From the NCBI GenBank assembly GCA_016926175.1, contig JAFGPA010000017.1, positions 1 to 36,011 of the forward strand: a stretch of 36,011 nt of DNA, written 5' to 3'. Below are positions 32,894-36,011 of this stretch, piece after piece (positions within the stretch are counted from its first letter, which is position 1; each line of letters starts with the position of its first letter). The position numbers and the translations under genes are program-made. Origin of the DNA: Microcaldota archaeon (GTDB lineage Archaea > Micrarchaeota > Micrarchaeia > Anstonellales > Bilamarchaeaceae). The notes under the pieces were generated by a model, which was not told where the DNA came from, did no database searches, and worked only from the letters and a program-made list of their open reading frames with translations.

Positions 32894-32903
32894 ATTATAA
32901 ATA
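32894..32903 (+). promoter_or_regulatory. TATA-like box upstream of the HEAT remnant
   Basis: ATTATAAATA is centred about 26 nt before ATG 32924, the spacing of a leaderless start. It supports the view that a gene once began there. Confidence 0.4.
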
Positions 32904-32923
32904 TTTAGGCGTGGCGGTTATAT

Positions 32924-33029
32924 ATGAAAAGAGCAGATCCTGGAACTTATTGATAACTTTCATGCAGGGAAAGCCGGGAACCGGTTTTTCCTTCATTTTG
33001 AGAAGCTAAGCCCAATGGACATTGCCTGA
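32924..33029 (+). pseudogene. Frameshifted 5' remnant of a HEAT-like gene
   Basis: From ATG 32924 the frame stops after nine codons. Removing one A of the AAAA run gives about 35 codons (ILELIDNFHAGKAGNRF...LSPMDIA) to a TGA at 33027. The LIDNFHAGK stretch resembles AIRDFDAGK near the start of HEAT protein 1. In the same frame after the stop, coding-like sequence continues to about 33090, then the ORF at 33055 continues in another frame. This suggests one decayed gene, or sequencing errors. Confidence 0.4.
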
Positions 33030-33054
33030 ATCAGGAACAAAATAGGGGAGAAGT

Positions 33055-33399
33055 TTGCACGTGCCGAAGTCGAAGAAACATATGGGGTATGAATGGATAA
33101 ATGATCTGGCAGTGCAGGTTCTGGACGCAATTGAAAGCAGGAGATGCGTAGCTGAGCTTGTGAGGGTAAGGCTCAGGGCATGCAATGGCGTCTGCCAGAG
33201 AATCACGAACCTTCTTGAAAAGATGAAGCCATTGGATAAACTGCTTGCAATTTTCAAAGGGAACTACGGAGCACTCAGGATTGGAGCAATAACAGACCTG
33301 GCAGGACTTGGAAAAAACGAACCAGGAACTTTGGACCTTGAAAAAGTCAAAAAGGCAATAGAGAAGGCTCCGGGATTAATATGCCCGGAGAACTTTTGA
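33055..33399 (+). CDS. HEAT-family C-terminal fragment
   Basis: The 114-aa ORF (TTG start, SD GGGGAG) has a helical middle (LLEKMKPLDKLLAIF), one HEAT-like half repeat (GALRIGAITDLAGLG) and NEPGTLDLEKVKKAIEKA, which matches the NPGSVDLEAVKEKL start of the module in HEAT 1 and HEAT 2. The rest of the module and the F-R-R-R tail are missing. It is most likely the 3' part of the decayed gene starting near 32924, but a short functional product from ATG 33082 cannot be excluded. Confidence 0.45.
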   Translation: MHVPKSKKHMGYEWINDLAVQVLDAIESRRCVAELVRVRLRACNGVCQRITNLLEKMKPLDKLLAIFKGNYGALRIGAITDLAGLGKNEPGTLDLEKVKKAIEKAPGLICPENF

Positions 33400-33428
33400 A
33401 AGTCAGGCCAAATCACCAAAAGGAACAT

Positions 33429-33695
33429 TCAGATTTTCTTCGGGCGCTCGTGTGGCCTGAAGGCTATTTTCTTTCCGTCCACATCCGCAAAGCCATCTTC
33501 AACGGTAAAACGGAAAAAGCAGGAAACTTTCTGGATTTTGACTTCTTTTTTGGCGGTTTCAATTACAATGAGGTTCTTGGTTTCATCCACTACTGTGCCC
33601 TTCAAACCGATGAGCTGCTGCTGGCTGCTGTTTATTATTTCAACTGGCAGCCCAATGAAAGTATGGTAAAGAAGATTTTTTCCGGTAACCATCAT
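33429..33695 (-). CDS. rnp1: Ribonuclease P protein component 1 (Rpp29)
   Basis: An 88-aa Rpp29/Pop4-type RNase P protein, which helps the RNA subunit cleave tRNA 5' leaders. The Sm-like beta-barrel is visible: GLPVEIINSSQQQLIGLKGTVVDETKNLIVIE, KEVKIQKVSCFFRF, and the C-terminal GKKIAFRPHERPKKI (R-P-x-x-R signature). In archaeal ribosomal operons it lies between SUI1 and uS17, and here both neighbours are displaced by insertions. The plus-strand ORF 33381-33701 is its shadow. The 29-bp gap to the divergent aminotransferase gene must hold both promoters. Confidence 0.9.
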   Translation of the reverse strand: MMVTGKNLLYHTFIGLPVEIINSSQQQLIGLKGTVVDETKNLIVIETAKKEVKIQKVSCFFRFTVEDGFADVDGKKIAFRPHERPKKI

Positions 33696-33729
33696 TTTTA
33701 ATATAAACAGACGGAATTAAATTTATGAT
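33696..33729. promoter_or_regulatory. Compact divergent promoter region rnp1/aminotransferase
   Basis: Only 29 bp separates the two start codons. TTTTTAATATAAAC (33697-33710) is placed for the plus-strand gene, and ATAAATTTAAT (minus strand, about 33718-33728) for rnp1. Each box overlaps or abuts the start of the other gene, implying leaderless transcripts. Confidence 0.35.
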
Positions 33730-34798
33730 CATACTCGAAAAACCGGTCATAAACAGGGAAATGATTGATGCCGCAATCTATTCACTGGAAAACGAGTTCC
33801 CCCTTTTTGGTGAATCAGTAGCTAAATTCGAAGAAGAATTCGCAAAATTCTGCAATGTTGACCATGCAGTTTCAACAGCATCGGGTACAGATGCTTTATT
33901 GTTTTCTTTGCTTGCCCTTGGAGTGAAAATGCCGGTCACTACTCCGTGCTCATACATTGCAACTGCAAATGTCGCACATCTGGCCGGAGGAAAGGCTTTG
34001 TTTGCGGATATTGACAGTACAAACAACATTGACCCGGAAAAGATTGCAAAAACAAGAAAGTTTGATGCAGTTTTGCCTGTGCATCTGCATGGTTATCCTG
34101 CAAAGATGGATGATATAATGGAGATTGCAGAAAAAAATAATGTTCCTGTTATCGAAGACGCCTGCCAGGCACATGGAGCCATTTACCGTGGAAAAAGGGC
34201 AGGCTCAATTGGCCATGTCGGTTGCTTTTCCTTCAATCCGGTGAAAAACATGACTGTCTGCAGCCAGGGAGGCATGGCTGTAACAAATGATGAAAAGCTT
34301 GCAAAGAAAATAAGAATGCTTGCTGACTCCGGAAGAGAAAGCATCTACAGCCACGAACACAGGATAATAGGGTATTCCTCCAGGCTAAGCAGCGCTGCCG
34401 CTGCAATTGGCAGGGTGCAGCTGAAATATCTTGATGGATGGAATGAAAAAAGAAGAGAAGCTGCGGGAGAATATGCAGGAATGCTTGACAAAAGGATACT
34501 TCCTCCCCTTGAAACAAAGGAAATCAAACCAGTTTACAACAAGTTTGCGATAAAAATAAGCAAACGCAATGAAACAAAGGAATACCTCCTGAATAACAAT
34601 GTTCAGTGCGATGCCCACTACCCAATACCAATACATATGCAGGAACCCTACAAAAAGCAGAAGCTGGAATTCAGAAATGCGGAAAAATTCTCAAAAACAA
34701 CTCTGTCCATACCGATGCATCCGGAGATAACAAAAAAAGAGATAAAAGAGGTCTCTGCTTTGCTAGCTGATCTGGATATTGTCTTCGGGATATCCTAA
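33725..34798 (+). CDS. DegT/DnrJ/EryC1/StrS family aminotransferase
   Basis: A 357-aa PLP-dependent fold type I enzyme of the sugar-nucleotide aminotransferase family. SGTDAL (about 53-58), EDACQAHGA (about 144-152; Asp145 contacts the PLP ring nitrogen) and FSFNPVKN (Lys174, the probable Schiff-base lysine) are present. Such enzymes make amino sugars for surface glycans, but the substrate cannot be read here. No other sugar genes are in the window. It is inserted on the plus strand between rnp1 and SUI1, and its 3' end overlaps the SUI1 3' end by 36 nt. Confidence 0.9.
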   Translation: MIILEKPVINREMIDAAIYSLENEFPLFGESVAKFEEEFAKFCNVDHAVSTASGTDALLFSLLALGVKMPVTTPCSYIATANVAHLAGGKALFADIDSTNNIDPEKIAKTRKFDAVLPVHLHGYPAKMDDIMEIAEKNNVPVIEDACQAHGAIYRGKRAGSIGHVGCFSFNPVKNMTVCSQGGMAVTNDEKLAKKIRMLADSGRESIYSHEHRIIGYSSRLSSAAAAIGRVQLKYLDGWNEKRREAAGEYAGMLDKRILPPLETKEIKPVYNKFAIKISKRNETKEYLLNNNVQCDAHYPIPIHMQEPYKKQKLEFRNAEKFSKTTLSIPMHPEITKKEIKEVSALLADLDIVFGIS

Positions 34799-35065
34799 TT
34801 TAACCAAAATATTCTTCAGCTTATTTTTGTGGTCTCCCTGAAGGATAACTACCCCTTCCTTGAAAGTCCCGCCGCATGCAAGCTTTTGCTTGAGTTCCTT
34901 AGTCGTCTGCTGAAGCTGGGACTTGTCAATTCCCTCAACAATAGTAACCAGCTTCTTGAACTTTTTCTTGGTCGTGTATACTTTTATTTTGGTTGCTCCT
35001 TCCTTGTCAAGGACATCAGCCATGCCAAGGTCCCTTGGTAATCCAGTTATCGGGTCTCTATCCAT
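34763..35065 (-). CDS. sui1: Translation initiation factor aIF1 (SUI1)
   Basis: A 100-aa SUI1/eIF1-family protein that checks start-codon selection on the 30S subunit. It has RDPITGLPRDLG, KIKVYTTKKKFKKLVTIVEGID, LKQKLACGGTFKEG and the C-terminal HKNKLKNILVKLGYPEDNIQ. SD-like GGAG lies upstream of ATG 35065. It is separated from uL29 by 25 nt. Its last 12 codons overlap the convergent aminotransferase gene. Confidence 0.94.
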   Translation of the reverse strand: MDRDPITGLPRDLGMADVLDKEGATKIKVYTTKKKFKKLVTIVEGIDKSQLQQTTKELKQKLACGGTFKEGVVILQGDHKNKLKNILVKLGYPEDNIQIS

Positions 35066-35090
35066 CGATATACCTATCTCCTTTGCATTA

Positions 35091-35249
35091 TTAATCCTTT
35101 TTGGTTTTCAAAGCAGCAATGGCTTTTTTCAGGGGCTTCACTTTTTCGAAGCGGCCTTCGCCCATTAGCTCAAGAACTGCACGTTCAAGCTCTGCAATTT
35201 TTGCATTTTTTTCCTTGGAATTCATTTTCTGGATATCGCTCTTTTTCAT
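35091..35249 (-). CDS. rpmC: Large-subunit ribosomal protein uL29
   Basis: A 52-aa gene missing from the ORF track. It starts MKKSDIQKMNSKEKNAK and continues as a two-helix coiled coil (ELERAVLELM, then basic KPLKKAIAALKTKKD), typical for short archaeal uL29. The start ATGA overlaps the uS3 stop. It sits at the peptide exit tunnel rim of the 50S subunit. Confidence 0.9.
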   Translation of the reverse strand: MKKSDIQKMNSKEKNAKIAELERAVLELMGEGRFEKVKPLKKAIAALKTKKD

Positions 35250-35899
35250 CTGGCTTCCCCCCTTTCAACAGAACCTGCAGATTCTATTACTTTTGGAAGC
35301 ACGACTTTCTTGGTCTGCTTGTCCGGGAAAACCGTTCCCGGAGGAACAATCCTTACAAGAACGCCGATAACTCCGGATCTTGTATTTGCATTTATGTGTG
35401 CCACCTTTATCTGCCTTACGGGTTCGCCTGCTTTTGGAATATAGCCTGCCTGTACTCTCAGACTTTTTGCCCTGGCTCCTTTTGCGCCGATCTTTCCTGC
35501 AGCCACTATCTCAGCACCAAGAGCTCCTGCTTTGATGACTTCCCTGAGCATGTAGTGCAGAACGGCCCTTACCTTCTTGCCCATTTCGATGTATTTTGCC
35601 GCTCTTTTCCCGACCATTCTGGGTTCAAGGAACTGGTTCCTCACTTCAACTACGCTGATTTGGGGGTTCTCGATCTTGAACTCCTTCTTTATAGTATCAG
35701 TAAGTTCATTGATCAGTCTTCCTTTCTTACCGATAATTCTGGCAGGATTTGCAACTTCAAGGGTAATTCTTGTGACCAGGGGCGTCCTCTGGATGTCAAC
35801 GCTTGCCAGACCTGCCCGGTCAAGCTTATCTTCAAGGAATTTCATAACCTTGTATTTGCTGAATGGTTCCTCAATTAATTTTTCCTGGTAAAGCATCAT
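35246..35899 (-). CDS. rpsC: Small-subunit ribosomal protein uS3
   Basis: A 217-aa archaeal uS3. The KH domain is at ARIIGKKGRLINEL. The C-terminal domain contains GAEIVAAGKIGAKGARAKSLRVQAGYIPKAGEP. The start follows GGTGATTC; ATG 35899 forms an ATGA overlap with the preceding gene's stop, and ATG 35896 is a possible alternative with better SD spacing. Confidence 0.95.
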   Translation of the reverse strand: MMLYQEKLIEEPFSKYKVMKFLEDKLDRAGLASVDIQRTPLVTRITLEVANPARIIGKKGRLINELTDTIKKEFKIENPQISVVEVRNQFLEPRMVGKRAAKYIEMGKKVRAVLHYMLREVIKAGALGAEIVAAGKIGAKGARAKSLRVQAGYIPKAGEPVRQIKVAHINANTRSGVIGVLVRIVPPGTVFPDKQTKKVVLPKVIESAGSVERGEAR

Positions 35900-36011
35900 G
35901 AATCACCCTTTTTCTTTTGTTTAGGCTCTTTTGCCTCGGCTTTTTTCGGCTCCTCTTTCTTTGGCTCAGGCTTTTTTGCTTCAGCTTTTGCCTCGGCTTT
36001 TTTCGGCTCCT
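35896..36011 (-). CDS. 3' end of the preceding gene, probably uL22 tail (partial)
   Basis: Only the last 37 codons are in the window. They encode a Lys/Glu/Ala/Pro repeat tail (units of EPKKAEAK type) ending KQKKKGDS. The folded part is outside the window. The position directly upstream of uS3 and the coupled stop/start suggest uL22 with a long charged extension, but the core would have to be read to confirm. Confidence 0.55.
   Translation of the reverse strand, partial: EPKKAEAKAEAKKPEPKKEEPKKAEAKEPKQKKKGDS

Noticed and set aside
33381-33701. 106-aa plus-strand ORF
   Set aside because: It covers rnp1 on the other strand; the minus-strand product has the clear Rpp29 pattern.

Overview
This window looks archaeal. 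It carries EF-2 with the diphthamide loop, the archaeal/eukaryotic-only ribosomal proteins eL40, eS4, eL32 and eL19, RNase P protein Rpp29, aIF1 (SUI1), archaeal adenylate kinase AdkA, an Mre11-type nuclease, TATA-like promoters (often about 25-30 nt upstream of a start codon) and a tRNA gene with bulge-helix-bulge introns. Shine-Dalgarno motifs of the GGTGA type are common inside operons. I cannot fix the lineage from this window. A euryarchaeal or DPANN-type archaeon is plausible, but that is inference.

Layout. (1) 1-2642: tRNA-Ile(GAU) with two predicted introns (minus strand), a Gly/Ser-rich putative lipoprotein, an Mre11/SbcD-like nuclease, tRNA-Leu(UAG) and the small eL40 gene. (2) 2719-7766: a str-type cluster, uS12-uS7 and EF-2, interrupted by an opposite-strand two-domain methyltransferase. 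(3) 7903-15201: a duplicated GXGXG beta-helix protein, a COG2521-like methyltransferase, and a tandemly duplicated two-gene methyltransferase module (A-B, A'-B') with conserved gene order, overlaps and TTG-start leaders. (4) 15188-25960, minus strand: the spc-type ribosomal operon, uS17-uL14-uL24-eS4-uL5-uS14-uS8-uL6-eL32-eL19-uL18-uS5-uL30-uL15-SecY, followed by a tRNA methylthiotransferase, AdkA and SerRS. (5) 25961-33428: an accessory island inserted between rnp1 and rpsQ, which are normally adjacent. It holds HEAT-repeat paralogues (two architectures, four intact genes, a 53-aa tail-only ORF and a decayed relative), a membrane PH-like protein and an AbiE-like toxin/antitoxin pair. (6) 33429-36011: rnp1, an inserted DegT-type aminotransferase on the plus strand, then SUI1, uL29, uS3 and the C-terminal tail of the preceding gene (probably uL22) on the minus strand.

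The most interesting part is the HEAT island. Its proteins share a conserved C-terminal module ending in an F-R-[RK]-[RK] basic tail. Three successive gene junctions overlap by exactly 8 nt. The codons for the basic tail also supply the Shine-Dalgarno sequence of the next gene. One member is an almost perfect natural 31-residue repeat scaffold with variation confined to a few positions, and it is bounded by 72-bp direct repeats whose recombination would remove the gene cleanly. The second candidate for an undescribed system is the duplicated A-B methyltransferase module. Functions for both are inference only.
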